Below are positions 30,899-44,597 of a DNA stretch of 64,000 bases, piece by piece. Within the stretch, counting starts at the first letter, position 1. Each line of letters starts with the position of its first letter. Under the pieces are notes generated by a model. The model was not told the origin of the DNA, did no database searches, and was given only the letters and a program-made list of their open reading frames with translations. The stretch is taken from positions 39,147,490 through 39,211,489 of the forward strand of contig NC_135213.1 of assembly GCF_052324685.1 (NCBI RefSeq), written 5' to 3'. A program made the translations under genes and the position numbers. This DNA is from Brachyhypopomus gauderio. Taxonomy: Eukaryota; Chordata; Actinopteri; Gymnotiformes; Hypopomidae.

Positions 30899-31000
30899 TG
30901 CTTCAGAAATTTTCGGAAAAGATAGATAATAGATAGTATTGTGGGTAGATAGGGTAAGCTACCTATAGCAGACCTCCTGGCTTGGCTCGCCACTTATTTA

Positions 31001-31883
31001 TGTAACCCTGCCTACCAAGGCAGTCTCTGCCGGGACTAGTCGTTTTCAGTATCGTAGGGTTCGTATAGGAGGACTGCGGTAGCGAATACAAATCAGTATA
31101 TTACGCCCTTTATACCCACAATAACACAATTCCACCAATAAAGTTGCAGGACGTATGTATTGTGTTACACAAGGTGAAGTGATTAAAATACACTATAGCA
31201 TGAGGACCAACATCTACACAATACATAAAATGTCAACATTAACACTACTAACATTCACAAGTTCACAGAATTAGAACAGTCATTACATTTCAGTCCTATG
31301 TTGAATTCAGCAGTAGAAAGGAAAAAAAACAAAAAAAAACAGTCCTTTTCCTGGGATTCTGAGATGAGAAAATTATGTGTGAAAAATTGAGTAAAAAAGG
31401 AAAAAAAATATGTATGTGTGTGTTTCCAATCCCTCAACATTTATCAATCATCACAAATCAAGAATCTTGTACATACTTCAATAACACATAACATGAAATT
31501 ACAACAACTTTATACATTGAATACGTTTCCGCTCTCCCTTTTAAGAATCATAACTTCTTAAAAATCAACTCCATTCCTTTCGTTAACAATATTAAATGTT
31601 TAACCTAACTAACTCGACGTACAGATGTTTTCCCTATCTCCGTGTGTGGCACGGTGAAAAAAAAACCGTTTGGAAAAAAAAACCGTTTGGAACAAAACCG
31701 TTTGAAAAAAAACAACGGATCACTCCTCATATGGGGAGAGGGGCCCAAGGAGCGTCTGCTAATATTCTATCCTTAATGTAATATTAAGGCAAAATCGCCT
31801 GTAAATAACGAATGAGAAAAGGAAAAAAATAATAATAATAAAATCAGTGTATGAGTGAGACACAATAATTCACCAGGGTTACA
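31001..31883 (-). repeat. 5' LTR of gypsy element 1 (883 bp, two internal deletions)
   Basis: Matches the 3' LTR closely but lacks about 195 and 225 bases relative to it. The remaining sequence is almost identical, including the AAACCGTTTGG repeats. Confidence 0.92.
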
Positions 31884-32407
31884 TAGGCTTACAAATTCAT
31901 GTTTAACTGTTTAATTTTATTGAGCATGTTTTTTTTCTTCAAGTATCAAAGTAGAACAGCTTCCTCAAGCAGTCATTGATGCATTTTGGAAACAGGAGAT
32001 GAGCCCCTGGTCTAACGCACCCCCTGTATTAAGAAACCCTATCTCAAAAACTGACTTTTAGTCATTACTTGGGTAGCACGCATATGAACCATTTTAATAT
32101 AGATTAATCTAGATTAATTTCAAGAATTAAGTGAGATTAATCTAGATTTAAAAAATTAATCTATGCCCACCCCTAATAAAACCATTAGAAGAGCCATAAC
32201 TTTAGACATTTTTAAATCAAAGTTTAAAATACTTCTCACTTGTTATTGCAAGTATTGCATCATTTGTACATCATTTGACAATAAATGACAAAATTAAACA
32301 ACATTAAACAACAAACAGTATTAATACATATTTGAGTTATTTTGACAACAGAAGTTGACTTAACTTTGAAGTTCAAATGAAAAAATGTAACTCTTTGTAC
32401 TTGTGCT

Positions 32408-33630
<1,223 letters not shown>

Positions 33631-34004
33631 GATTGCAACTCACCTTGAATTCCTTCATGGGTGGGGTTTATATATGCATCACAGCTGAAGCAAATGAAGG
33701 ATCATTATAGAGTTCTCAAAGGCTTAGTTATGTTTCAACTCCACTTTAGTCCATAAAAACTGTCAGAAAGCTTTAAAAACAACAATATTATATAGGGGTT
33801 GAATAATTGTGACATGGCTATCTTAACAAAATATACTGTTACACACAAATACTATATCATGCATTTTCTGTTCTGATTTTATGTATCACTCAACTCATGA
33901 AGTCATCCAAAGAAGAATCTTGCTATTTGAAAAAACATATATTGATAAATCTTTAAAATCTTTGGGGGGTTGAATATTTTTATATATATATATATATATA
34001 TATG

Positions 34005-34248
34005 TGGCGAGTGTAAATTGTTAGCGGAGGGGGGGGTGTAAATGGACACAAATTAAGTATTATATCGCGATCGATCGCCAAGTATAAACGCCTCCGCCGA
34101 GCAGAGCGTTGAGGAGCGATTTCGATTGGAGGATCGTGCTCTCTGTCTGAGATTTTTTATTATTAATTTTTTGCTGATGCTGGTCCAGCGTGGCGCGTGC
34201 CAGTGATTATGCCTCGGCATGCCCACATGCCATATGTTACCGAGCCCT
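34005..34248. other. Repetitive segment shared with 41,655 and 63,246
   Basis: A stretch of about 80 bases (GAGTGTAAATTGTTAG ... GATCGATCGCCAAGTATA) occurs here and at 41,655-41,735 and 63,246-63,325. The following sequence to 34,248 has no feature I recognise. Confidence 0.6.
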
Positions 34249-34517
34249 GATGATGGAGATGATGCGTAATCTCTTCATGCTGATGAAATAACATGAAATG
34301 TTCCAGTTTTAATCCACCAACACTATCACTGTTACTAATAGGTATTTTTAAATGCATAATATTAACAATACAAATGGTTTTTAAATCTCTATGGAACTAT
34401 TGTAATGAATTATGAAGGTCGTATGATTTTAGGAATGGCATTTCTGAAATAAATATTCTATTTTAATTTCCTAAAAGAGTGATTTGTTTTGTTATGTATA
34501 AAATTTAAAACGAGTGT
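34249..34517 (+). pseudogene. PAXX last-exon fragment and 3' flank, unit B
   Basis: Starts inside the copied PAXX last exon (GATGATGGAGATGATGCGTAA) and continues through the 3' UTR with AATAAA, as at 17,525-17,791. The exon's acceptor and first half are missing, so it cannot be spliced like the parent. Homology ends at AAAACGAGTG. Confidence 0.85.
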
Positions 34518-34625
34518 GTTGTGTTCTATAGAGTTCTAATTAGATCCTCCACTAGGAGGCACTGTGTACTGGGTAAGAGAGGAAGGCAGAGGAGAAGAAG
34601 GAGTGCCATGTGCTCAGTAAAGTAC

Positions 34626-34965
34626 GGCTGTGTTCGAAATAGCCTACTACATACTACTGGCGTACTGATCGAGCCCCAAATCAGTATGCAGTATGTGACC
34701 AAAATGAAAATTTTCAGTACGCGAAACATACCCGGATGACCTACTACTTCCGCAAAATATTCCAGTACGCGAACAGAGCTATCTTCGTGGTGTACTGCAT
34801 CCCATCATGCAATGCTACGTTCACGTAACCCCGTAGTATGCTTTGCTTTTGTCGCATACTGGAAACTGTACTGCATACTACTACGAGGACCAGTATGCAG
34901 TATCCAGTATATACTGAGTCCAGTATGCAGTATCCAGTATGTAGTAGTCTATTTCGAACAAAGCC
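34626..34965. mobile_element. PIF/Harbinger-like MITE (340 bp)
   Basis: Terminal inverted repeats of about 30 bases (GGCTGTGTTCGAAATAGCCT at left and its near-complement at right) flanked by the 3-base repeat TAC. The interior is made of repeated CAGTATGCAGTA strings. Confidence 0.7.
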
Positions 34966-35040
34966 TACGTGTGTATTTAATCTGTACGGCTGTGTTGCTT
35001 CTTACTTTCATTTAACAACCTAACAAATTGGCAAAGAGGA

Positions 35041-35150
35041 TGGCCGTTTCCCTACCGCCACCATTCCTCCAGTGTCCTGGCGAATCGACGCTTTCGTTCA
35101 GTACGTGGCTGCAAATGTTTGAGGGGAATGTTGAGAATGACTTGGAGTTA
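35041..35150 (+). pseudogene. Short retrotransposon gag-like fragment
   Basis: ATGGCCGTTTCCCTACCGCC opens a frame reading MAVSLPPPFLQCPGESTLSF and about 20 more residues. This resembles the N-terminus of fish Ty3/gypsy gag proteins. It is cut off by a Tc1-type end (GTTCCCTTTATTTTTTTGAG) at about 35,165-35,190. Confidence 0.45.
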
Positions 35151-35369
35151 TATTGTGTTGTTTAAGTGTTCCCTTTATTTTTTTGAGCAGTATATATACA
35201 CTACCGTTCAAAAGTTTGGGGTCACCTAGACAATTTTGTGTTTTGCCCTGAAATCTCATATTTTTATTTATCAAATGAGTTGCAAAATGAATAGAAATAT
35301 AGTCCAGACATTGACAAGGTAGAAATAATGTTTTTTTTTTATTTGAAATAATTTTCTACTTTAAACTTT

Positions 35370-37043
35370 GCTTTCGTCAAAGAATGCTCCCTTAGCAGCA
35401 ATTACAGCATTGCAGACCTTTGGCATTCTAGCTGTTAATTTGCTGAGGTAATCTGGATAAATTTCACCCCATGCTTCCAGAAGCCGCTCCCACAAGTTTG
35501 ATTGGGTTAATGGGCACTATTTTCGTACCATATGGTCAAGATGCTTCCACAACAGCTCAATGGGATTGAGATCTGGTGACTGCGCTGGCCACTCTATTAC
35601 CGATAAAACACCAGCTGCCTGCTTCTTCTCTAAATAGTTTGTGCATAATTTGTCATCCTGTCACTGCTCGTGGTCACTCAAGTTTGTTGACAGTGCAGTG
35701 GACAGATGCCATTGTCTCAGAATGCCCCCAAGCCTATGTTACCTTCTGGTTCTGCCTTTTTTTAGCTAGGCTGTAATAATTTAACTTGGTGCCGGAGTTG
35801 CTGCCACACTCCAGAAATGTTTATAATTTTACCTGTCCTGTATATGTTCTCATACAGAGCTAATTTTCCCTGTTTCATTTCTCCACATGGCTGCCCGCCT
35901 GCTTGAGGAATAATGAGATGAGGAGAGACAAGCGATCCATCCTGGCCGGCCACCTCCTGCCTAACCGGATGCCTACACCATGATGGACATTATTACATAT
36001 TTTTCGGTCTAAATGGACATTATTGCATCTTTTACATTCTGTCTACATTCTGTCTATATTATTGTTGTTGTCATGGTGACCGGTGTCGGCCAGAGGAGGA
36101 TGGGTTCCCCCCCTGAGTCTTGGTTCCTCTCAAGGTTTCTTCCTCATGCAAAAAACTAGGGAGTTTTTCCTTGCCACTGTCGCCTTTGGCTTGCTCACTG
36201 GGGGCTAGGACTCGGCACTTGTAAAGCTGCTTTGTGACAACAACTGTTGTAAAAAGCGCTATATAAATAAAATTTGATTGATTGATTGAATTTGGAGGTG
36301 TGCTTTGGGTCATTGTCCTGTTGCAGGATGAAATTGGCTCCAATCAAGCGCTGTCCACAGGGTATGGCATGGTGTTGCAAAATGAAGTGATAGCCTTCCT
36401 TATTCAAAATCCCTTTTACCTTGTATAAATCTCCCACTTTACCAGCACCAAAGCAACCCCAGACCATCACATTACCTCCACCATGTTTGACAGATGGTGT
36501 CAGGCACTCATCCAGCATCTTTTCAGTTGTTCTGCGTCTCACAAATGTCCGTCTGTGTGATCCAAACACCTCAAACTTTGATTCGTCTGTCCATAACACT
36601 TTTTTCCAATCTTCCTCTGTCCAATGTCTGTGTTCTTTTGCCCATATTAATCTTTTTCTTTTATTAGCCAGTCTCAGATATGGCTTTTTCTTTGCCACTC
36701 TGCCCTGAAGGCCAGCATCCCGGAGTCGCCTCTTCACTGTAGATGTTGACACTGGCATTTTGCGGGTACTATTTAATGAAGCTGCCAGATGAGGACCTGT
36801 GAGGCGTTGATTTCTCAAACCTGAGACTCTAATGTTGTCTTCTTGCTCAGTTGTGCAGCGGGGCCTTCCACTTTTCCTTCTACTCTGGTTAGAGCCTGTC
36901 TGTGCTCTCCTCTGAAGGGAGTAGTACACACCATTGTAGGAAATCTTCAGTTTCTTGGCAATGTCTCGCATGGAATAGCCTTCATTTCTCAGAACAAGAA
37001 TAGACTGTCGAGTTTCAATTGAAAGTTGTCTTTTTCTGGCCAT
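35370..37043 (-). pseudogene. Tc1/mariner-like transposase 2, disrupted
   Basis: Opens MARKRQLSIETRQSILVLRN; helix-turn-helix GYSMRDIAKKLKISYNGVYY; catalytic motifs VLWTDESKFEVFG, HGGGNVMVWGCFGAGK and [12 protein letters not shown]. After the last motif an L2-like insertion breaks the frame. The third catalytic block ([18 protein letters not shown]) is found beyond it, with further stops. Inactive copy. Confidence 0.87.
35653..36288 (+). mobile_element. 5'-truncated L2-like retroposon
   Basis: Flanked by AATTTG (35,647-35,652; 36,289-36,294). It ends in AAAAAGCGCTATATAAATAA followed by TTGATTGATTG, a common 3' end of teleost L2-type LINEs. The upstream part includes the typical CTCAAGGTTTCTTCCTCATG and GGGAGTTTTTCCTTGCCACT strings. 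Confidence 0.8.
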
Positions 37044-39056
37044 TTTGTGAGTTTAATCGAACCAACAATTGTAATGCTCCAGATTCTCAACTAGCTTAAA
37101 GGAAGGTCAGTTTTATAGCTTCTCTAATCAGCAAAACTGTTTTCAGCTGTGCTAACCTACTTGCACAAGGGTTTTCAAGGGTTTTCTAAATATCCAATAG
37201 CCTCCTTACAGAGTTAGCAAACACAATGTACCATTAGAACACTGGAGTGATGGTTATTGGAAATGGGTCTCCATACATCTATGTAGATATTGCATTAAAA
37301 ACCAGACGTTTACAGCTAGAATAGTCATTTACCACATTAATAATGTATAGAGTGTATTTCTGATGCATTTAATGTTAGCTAAATAAAAAAAAACTGCTTT
37401 TCTTTCAAAAATAACATTTCTAAGTGACCCCAAACTTTTGAACGGTAGCGTGTAATTTTATATATATATATATATATATAAAATATCATAATTATTGTAA
37501 CATGGTCAAGTCAAATTTATTTATATAGTGCTTTTTACAACACATCACAAAGCAGCTTTACAATTGTATGGGTCCAGATCCCTAATGAGCGACAGAGGCA
37601 ACAGTGGTGAGGAAAAACTCCCTATGATGGTGGGGATTAAGAAGAAACCTCGGGAGGACCAAGACTCAAAAGGGAACCCATCCTCCATTGGGCGGCCCAC
37701 TAGCATAAGTCTGTATTTATAATCCAAATATAGTTCTATAGTTGCAGATGGTGAACCTCAGAGAGGAGTTGGCATCAGCGTGCCCTCTGTGGCAATGGCA
37801 CATCCAACCAAAATGAATAAGTTCATAAAATGTGTTTATTATTATTATTATTATGAAATGCCATATTATTTATAATCTCTCTAGGGCACAGGTTTGTTTA
37901 CTACCCTTTCTGTAACGTACTAATCAGGCAGACAAGGATCCAAGTGCGGATAATAGCCGTCTTTATTGAAACAATGATCACAGAGCTATCAAACAGGTGA
38001 GGGTGCCATCTAGTTGCAGCTCCATTGAATCCCCTGTGGTTCTTTGGCCTAAAGAGAGAGAGGAGAAAAAGACAGGAGAAAATGATTATTATGAGTATTG
38101 ATGTGATATAAATTTGAATTTGTTGCACATCCTTGGTTGTTTTTTTATACGTGTAATGAGTGTATACGTATCCAGTAAGTGTTCTCTAATACTGTGTATT
38201 CACCCACTATGGGATATGTATATGGGTAGACAAAACTGAGTTGTCATGTGTGAGGAGTAAACTCACATCACTCTGCAGGCACATTTTGAGGCAGACCAGT
38301 TCATCAGAACCAAACAGGGCAAGACTAGGCTGAGAGCAGATGCTGTTTGCACCATTTTTGTGCATCGCCCCGCACTCAGAAAGAGGAAGCCCCCTGCACA
38401 ATACGAAATGACAGAAAGAAGAAACGGTTAAAAGATGGTCAGCTTGGAAGCAAGAGCCAATCCACAAAGGTGAAAAACATGAAAAACAACTCCAGTAGCC
38501 GAGCTTCAAAATCCAACAACCCCCAAACAGCTCCAAATGTGCCATCAAGCCCATTAGACAGAAACATTTGGACTAATCATTACTCCTACAAGTAAATCTG
38601 CTTATTAAGAGGTGGATAATTCACTAAAATGCTTTAATTCACATTTTAACGCACATGTTAATTTGATTCTGATGTCCTTATAATACACAATCAGATTTTT
38701 TAAGCGTACTAACCTGTAAAAGTGTATCACAGATGGTCCACTGGTCCAGCTTGACTGCGCTGCTCGTATTTGCTGTAATCAAACGGGTCCGTTGGAGTGA
38801 ACGGAGATGGCGCGACTCTCTCTCTATATGGTTCTGGTTCAGAGGGACTAGGCAGGGGACGAGGTCTAGGAGGAGAGCCGAGGTCGGTACACGGGGAAGG
38901 CAGTAACACGGAGAGACCGCTCGGTACGTGGCATGGCACCAATACTTCACAAGAAGAGTGAGGGGGAAGATTAAATAGTTGCGATGGGGAGGCGCGATGA
39001 GCGGCAGGTGAACCGCATCTACACGGAGATCATGTGCGGTTCCTCACACTTTCACT

Positions 39057-39695
39057 TCAGTGCTTGAACCATTTTCGCCATATGCTCCTCCACCATCGTC
39101 CCAGAGTTCTCTTCTCAGAGCCCTCAGGTTTTCCGTCTTTCTTCACAAACGCTCTAGCCACCATTTGCTTCAGGCGGCATGAAGCCTTATTCCTTCTCAA
39201 CTCTTCTTCTAGCTCCCCCTTTATCTTTTCATTCTCCTTCATCTTTTGTCTAAGTTCTTCTACTTCACTCAGTCGTGCCTTTTCGTTTTCCTGGTAGAAG
39301 AAGATCTCGTGCCTAAGCTTGATCTTCTCCAGCTCCTCCCTCGCTGTGTACTCGGCCAACCTTCTCGTCTCCTTTATACACTCCTCCTCCATTAGCTTCC
39401 TCTCCTCTTCAACCACCCTCTTTTCATCCTCCAGTTCCTTAAGTCTGTTCTTCATTTCTTCTCTCTCTCTTGCCCACTCCTTTTCCATCTTCTTGTACTC
39501 ACTGACCATCTCTCTGTTTTTTATCATCTCTGTGTCTATTTGATCTGTGGCTTTATTAATCCTGGATATCATATTTTCAATTGTCATCTTGAACATCTCC
39601 TCCTGTTCACTCAGCGTCTGTGTGTAATCCTTTGTTTGTTCCTCACTTCTTTTCAGAATTTCACTTTCCATCTCAGTCTGTATACTGCAGTCCAT
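39057..39695 (-). CDS. Coiled-coil protein, copy B (212 residues)
   Basis: Full-length version of the family: MDCSIQTEMESEILKR start, a coiled coil through most of the length, the segment GELEEELRRNKASCRLKQMV missing from copy A, and a tail RWWRSIWRKWFKH. It differs from copy C at only two residues (Thr/Ser near residue 21 and Asn/Lys in the MKNRLK segment). TATATAAGG lies at 39,830-39,822. The function is unknown; the basic Trp-rich tail could be a membrane- or nucleic-acid-contact segment (inference only). Confidence 0.7.
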   Translation of the reverse strand: MDCSIQTEMESEILKRSEEQTKDYTQTLSEQEEMFKMTIENMISRINKATDQIDTEMIKNREMVSEYKKMEKEWAREREEMKNRLKELEDEKRVVEEERKLMEEECIKETRRLAEYTAREELEKIKLRHEIFFYQENEKARLSEVEELRQKMKENEKIKGELEEELRRNKASCRLKQMVARAFVKKDGKPEGSEKRTLGRWWRSIWRKWFKH

Positions 39696-39821
39696 CTTCT
39701 TTCTTATAACTCTCCACTGTCCACTACTGTGTTAATTAGTTGTATGTTCAGCTGTGATGCTGTACAGTCTTTCCTTTTTCTCTACAAATATCACACTGGT
39801 GTCGACTGCCTTGACGTGCGG

Positions 39822-39830
39822 CCTTATATA
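39822..39830 (-). promoter_or_regulatory. TATA box of coiled-coil gene B
   Basis: TATATAAGG on the minus strand about 130 bases upstream of the ATG, in the same context as copies A and C. Confidence 0.55.
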
Positions 39831-39892
39831 CGTTCGGTTATGTTGTGTTATGTCGTTACTATAGAAACGGAATTCTACTACTTACCAACGTC

Positions 39893-39946
39893 ATGCTAAA
39901 TTTCCTTCGGGATCAATAAAGTATGTATCTATCTATCTATCTATCG
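39893..39946 (+). mobile_element. 54-bp LINE 3'-tail insertion, present only in unit B
   Basis: CTAAATTTCCTTCGGGATCA ATAAAG with a (TATC)n tail interrupts a sequence that is continuous in unit C (CAACGTCATGTATTGTGACG). It is typical of an extremely 5'-truncated LINE. ATG is repeated at both edges. Confidence 0.7.
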
Positions 39947-40506
39947 ATGTATTGTGACGTCATTTCGATTAATCAATTCATAACATCTAAGTAAACAAAA
40001 ACATACTGTGGTTTTACTAAATATATATATATATATATATTACTTTATTCAGTAATAGTTATTCCTTTTTAATAATAAGTTCATTATTATACATTTATTT
40101 TTTTTAAGAAAAAAATTTAAAAATATGCAGAAGTACCACAATAAACCGCAGCATGAATGAATTTACATTTGAGACTGTTCGTATCTACTGCCATTTTAAT
40201 TTGGGCAAATTAATTCTACTTTAAATAATACATTTAAATAAAGGAGTAATGAGATGGAATTGAATGAATTACATTAGAAAAGGAGCACCCTGGCAGCAAA
40301 GTAGATACCTGTCACGTTTTTTATTTAAAAATAAGGAAAATTTTCCGCTGGTCGCTACGATCATTCCCTCCAGCCCAATCAAGGTCCGGGACCCCTTATA
40401 TTTTACACGACGTCTTCACTTTTTTGATAGAAACACCTTCTCTCTCGTTACATTCATCCATCTCTGATTAGTTTTTCGGGTTTGTTGTTCCCGCTGTCAG
40501 CGCTAA

Positions 40507-40556
40507 TCTCGTGAGAACTGACACTCGGGCTACTGCAGGTTGCCATTCTCGCGAGA
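40507..40556. promoter_or_regulatory. Paired CGCG palindromes, unit B
   Basis: TCTCGTGAGA at 40,507-40,516 (one C-to-T change at the CpG) and intact TCTCGCGAGA at 40,547-40,556, again 40 bases apart. Confidence 0.5.
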
Positions 40557-42013
40557 CTAGCGACATAGTTCAGTTTGGAGAGGCGCTTGAATGCTTTTAA
40601 GATTTATACTAGGTATGCTGACGAACCAACGTTCGATGCGAAAAATTCTGGCTCAGTAATGTGTTCCAAACTACGTTGTACTTTTGTAAAGGTGTCATAT
40701 AACATCACTCCTCACCGCCTAGCAGGTGTATGTTTTTTCCTGAATACTACTGTGACTTCGTCAAGCACAAACCAGCCAATCATCAGGCACTATTTATAGT
40801 CAACTCTGTGGCGATTTCAGGTCGGGAGACCAGCGAGAAGATACTTTGTTGTTTTCAAGCGGTCTGTTTTCTTCATCAACGCTCCGGACACCATCGAAAT
40901 ATATGTGGACCTAAAAATACAGCTTTTATCTCAATACTGACCAAATTTAATCGAAATCCGTGCAGGCGAAAGTATTTTACTAGACCGCGGAAAATAAGTA
41001 GTCATGATTGACATTGGTGTATCGAACGTCACGGTAGCTAGCAACTTTAGGCTAAAAGCGGCGTCTCGGTTTAACTCGTTCCCACAGTGTTTTCTTGAAA
41101 TCGGTACTGATACCAGTGTTGTGTAGTTTAATCTCATTGTTTTCTGATATAACTTGTTGTTAAATGGTAATATAGTTAACATCACTTCGAATTAGATTAT
41201 GATTATGATTAATTATTAATTATGATTAATTAGAATTAGATTATGTGAATTTCAGTCACACGACTTCTATTGTAATTAATGTATTATATTTTAATGTGAT
41301 ACATGATATTATAAATATCATAACTTTATCAATTCTCAACCAATTTTCAAAATCCAGGTATCATTTTAAAGGTATATTTCAGCTCTGTCTAGATATGTGA
41401 TTCTTTTAAAGCTTGAGGCTGTTTGAAAATTTTGTCATCATACCTATATATACTATATTACAATACGGGAATTTACGGGAAAATATTAATACGGGAGGAC
41501 ATCGGGAAAGAGGGGTAAAATATGGTAGTAGTTTCCCAGCCAAAACGGGAGAGTTGACAGGTATGCTCTATGCCAGGGGTGGGCAACCTTTGAGACATGG
41601 AGTGTAATGAGTGTGTGGCACTATCAGCAAATAAAATTGGAGCGGGGGGGGGGGTAGCGAGTGTAAATTGTTAGGGAAGTGGAGGTGTAAATGGACACAA
41701 ATTAAGTATTATATCACGATCGATCGCCAAGTATATGCACACAAAGACAGGACTGAAACGAGTCTTGATCACATGGGTGGACAAGTCAAGCCTCATCTGA
41801 CAATGTGAAATATGGGAAATATGATCTATAATGTGTGTTCACAAATGTGAGAAATGTTTGATTATGCACCAGTGAACTGAAGCCATTTGAATGTCTAGCA
41901 TTACCTGAACCGCTCCATGTGTCTTCAGTTCAACTTCTTTTTAGGGTGTGTTGGGTCTGCAGGACTGACGGTTGCTAAGATCCTGCGGCGCGTGCGTCTG
42001 TGAATGTCAAGCG

Positions 42014-44559
42014 ATGTGTGCAGCTCAGTCCATCAGTCCCGCAGCAGGGTTGAGATCCAGACCCAAACCAACTGTGAGTATACGTGCATCTTGATTCGTT
42101 AGGTCAAACAAAACGAAAGATGATTTGATCATTGGTGTGTTTACACGATGCTCTAATGTGATAAAGGACGTTATAAACGACGCGCAAGCAGCTCTTAAAC
42201 ATGCACGTTCGCCTTTATTATATCCACTTTCATTTAGTTGGTAAACGTTTAGCTTCAAGGAGCAGCATAGTACTAACACGATACAGTGCGTAACTCTTAA
42301 GACATTTTGGTGGATACACATGTGGGACTGGAATGTGTGAGTCTTTTATTTCCCACCAGACCGGACCGCGTTTACTGGCGGGTCCCAGTTTGTTCCCCGT
42401 TTGTTCCCCGGGCAACAGGCCACCAACAGTCGCTCCAGCTCTCCAAACGTGTGTTTCAGCATAACAAACGAGCTAAAACCGAATAAAACATGAATGAACG
42501 ACCCTTTAATTAGTTTGAAAATGATACATTCACTACACTACAGTTCGTTGGGTAAAAGTTATATTACAGAGGCTGTAATGTTGGGAAGTGCAGTTTCATG
42601 TTGTGTTTTTTGACTTGCGTGTTGTAGGTGATGGACGTTAGAAGCCACGGAGAAGCTGATGACACAGATGATCTCCTCTGTGCTGGTCTGAATGCTTGTC
42701 TTAGACTTTTACTCTGATTCTGGATCAGTCTTGTCGGTGTGGGTGGAGGTGCATGCGCTTTAACTGAGCTTTAACTGAGCTTTAAAGGAGCCTGTCTATA
42801 TACAAAGAACTGACGCTGTTGTTTAAGGTGCAGCGACTTCTAAATATAATCACACATTATTTTGATCCCAGATACCTCTGTGTTAACGTTCCATATTAAC
42901 ACTGTGTACTGCAGTAGTTCATGGGTTATAATCTGACCAATCACAACAGCAATGGAGTGTCTTTTCAGTCTTTCATTTTGATGTTAGTTTCTGCCTGTTC
43001 TCTGTTCTCAGATGGTGTTGAAGAGGTGACCAGTGGTTTCTGTCTGGACCCAGCTGCTCTCTGCAGAGACCACTGCGATCTCCTGCTTGACGCCATCGAT
43101 GATCAGCTCAGTAGGCTGCAGGTCAGATGGGAGGCCACTCACAATATTTCTTCCTTTCTGTTTCTTCATTGAAAAACTGCATTTCCAGCAGTTAAATGAG
43201 TAAATGTTGACGTTGTGTAACACGTCACAAAGTCACTGGCTCAACACTACAGTGATAACGCAGCTGAAGTGTTGGGAACCAGCGTGCAGACATATTCACG
43301 TGTGTCTGGCTCACGCACACCTGGCACACCTGGTGAAGGCCTTGCTTGTCCAGTAAGGAAATAACACGATGTCTCTGGTTCCTAAAACTGGGACTAACCC
43401 CGTGACCTCCATAACAAAATGATAAAAGACATTTCTTTCAGGCAAAAGATCATTTGTTTGATCAGTTATATTAATACAAGGATGCTTTTGTGGGGTCTTA
43501 TATCCCTGATTTGTGCCATATAGATACAAGCAGAGAATATGATCATTTAACCAGCAAATGTGTTAAAATTACCTTGTACACCTGCAAAAAAAGCATGAAT
43601 GTGTAGTGGGTGAGAATGAGGATATTTACTACAAAAGTTAAATTTCTAAATTTACGCTAAATTTCTGTTGTGTCCCTAGACTCATAGTCATGGCCGACCA
43701 AATGGAGGGAACGGCAAGACGGAGAACGTTCTCCACTCAGGTAGACTCAAGGTCTCTGAGGATCACGTTAGCAGATGGCGGTGGGCGTGGCCTGTGATCT
43801 GTGGGCGTGATCTGTGGGTGTGTCATTGGGACCAGTACCACGCTCATCACGTTTTCTCATGCTCTCACCTGTCTCACACCTGATTCAGCTCATTGAGCAG
43901 GTATAGAACTCATCAACCTTCATGAGATGAGTGAGAATACAAAAATACACTGAGCTTGAGATCCAAGGACTCGGACTGGGAACCAGTGCCTTTCACTGGG
44001 TGTCAATTCTGCAGACTGTCCAGAATCTGGATACTTGAAAATTTTTAATTTTAATTGGATTTTTTTTCCTCTGATTTTTGAAAATAAATATAATCTAAAT
44101 CATTTTAGGATGATGCCCAAATTCAATATTTGTTTTAGGATATAGCACATGTGGTCTTTTTTATATCTTTAAAATTATTTTCAGTGCACCTCAGAAGCAG
44201 TAAGTCTATGATTAAAGACTCTGTCCTGAGCACCACGCCCCCTCCAACTGGCAACACTACCTCCACGCCCAACGAGTCAAACTCTGACCTCCCGGACACT
44301 TCCACAGGTAAAACAGGCCGATAATGGTCCCGTCCCAGGGTGCAGTGCCTCCTGTAACGCCGAACCGTTGCCTGTTTCCCTGCCGTTACAGAGGTCACTA
44401 TAAACATAGTGGAGCGAGGTGGCCAGCAAGAACGGGGCAGTGATCGTGTTCGCCTCTTTACTGCCCCCTCCTGGCAGACACTGGGAGCTGCAGGACCCGG
44501 TGGCTCGAAGACTGAGCAGTGTCTTTGGAGACTGGAACGACTGCTGGGAACTACCATTG

Positions 44560-44597
<38 letters not shown>

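Larger units (their letters stand above)
22420..31883 (-). mobile_element. Ty3/gypsy LTR retrotransposon 1 (minus strand), PNMA-like Gag
   Basis: LTRs 22,420-23,731 (3') and 31,001-31,883 (5') both start TGTAACCCTG and end CAGGGTTACA, a perfect 10-base inverted repeat. They are flanked by a 4-base duplication TAGG (22,416-22,419; 31,884-31,887). A purine tract (AGAGGGGGAGAG on the minus strand) abuts the 3' LTR. gag and pol are each open except where a hAT element is inserted in the reverse transcriptase. I could not match the sequence after the 5' LTR (TGGCGAGCCAAGCC) to a tRNA primer. Confidence 0.93.
21869..32175. mobile_element. hAT-type DNA transposon split by a Ty3/gypsy insertion
   Basis: Left end TAGTGGTGGGC and right end GCCCACCCCTA are inverted repeats (one mismatch). 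They are flanked by an 8-base near-duplication ATAAAAAC (21,861-21,868) and ATAAAACC (32,176-32,183), as expected for hAT. Without the nested gypsy element the transposon is about 840 bases and has no coding capacity. Internal sequence near the ends is rich in TTAACGGC and GATTAATCTAGA strings. Confidence 0.75.
35199..37450 (-). mobile_element. Tc1/mariner transposon 2, split by an L2-like retroposon
   Basis: Ends are inverted repeats: CACTACCGTTCAAAAGTTTG at left, complement CAAACTTTTGAACGGTAG at right, with TA beside both ends. Transposase is on the minus strand (37,043-36,295, resuming 35,646-35,370). Confidence 0.9.
37541..42420. repeat. Segmental duplication unit B (main part)
   Basis: Resumes unit homology at the L2-like tail (ACAACACATCACAAAGCAGC) and runs through the candidate exons (37,901-38,950), coiled-coil gene B and the TCTCGCGAGA block into the first exon of the plus-strand gene at 42,014. 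37,541-39,868 matches A. 38,000-40,604 and 41,445-42,420 match C (to 55,529 and from 63,055). 40,605-41,444 has no counterpart in C and shows no recognisable gene. Confidence 0.9.

Noticed and set aside
42025..42321. 98-codon minus-strand frame (also at 63,615-63,911)
   Set aside because: Repeated only because the DNA is duplicated; it overlaps the plausible plus-strand first exon and has no supporting motif.
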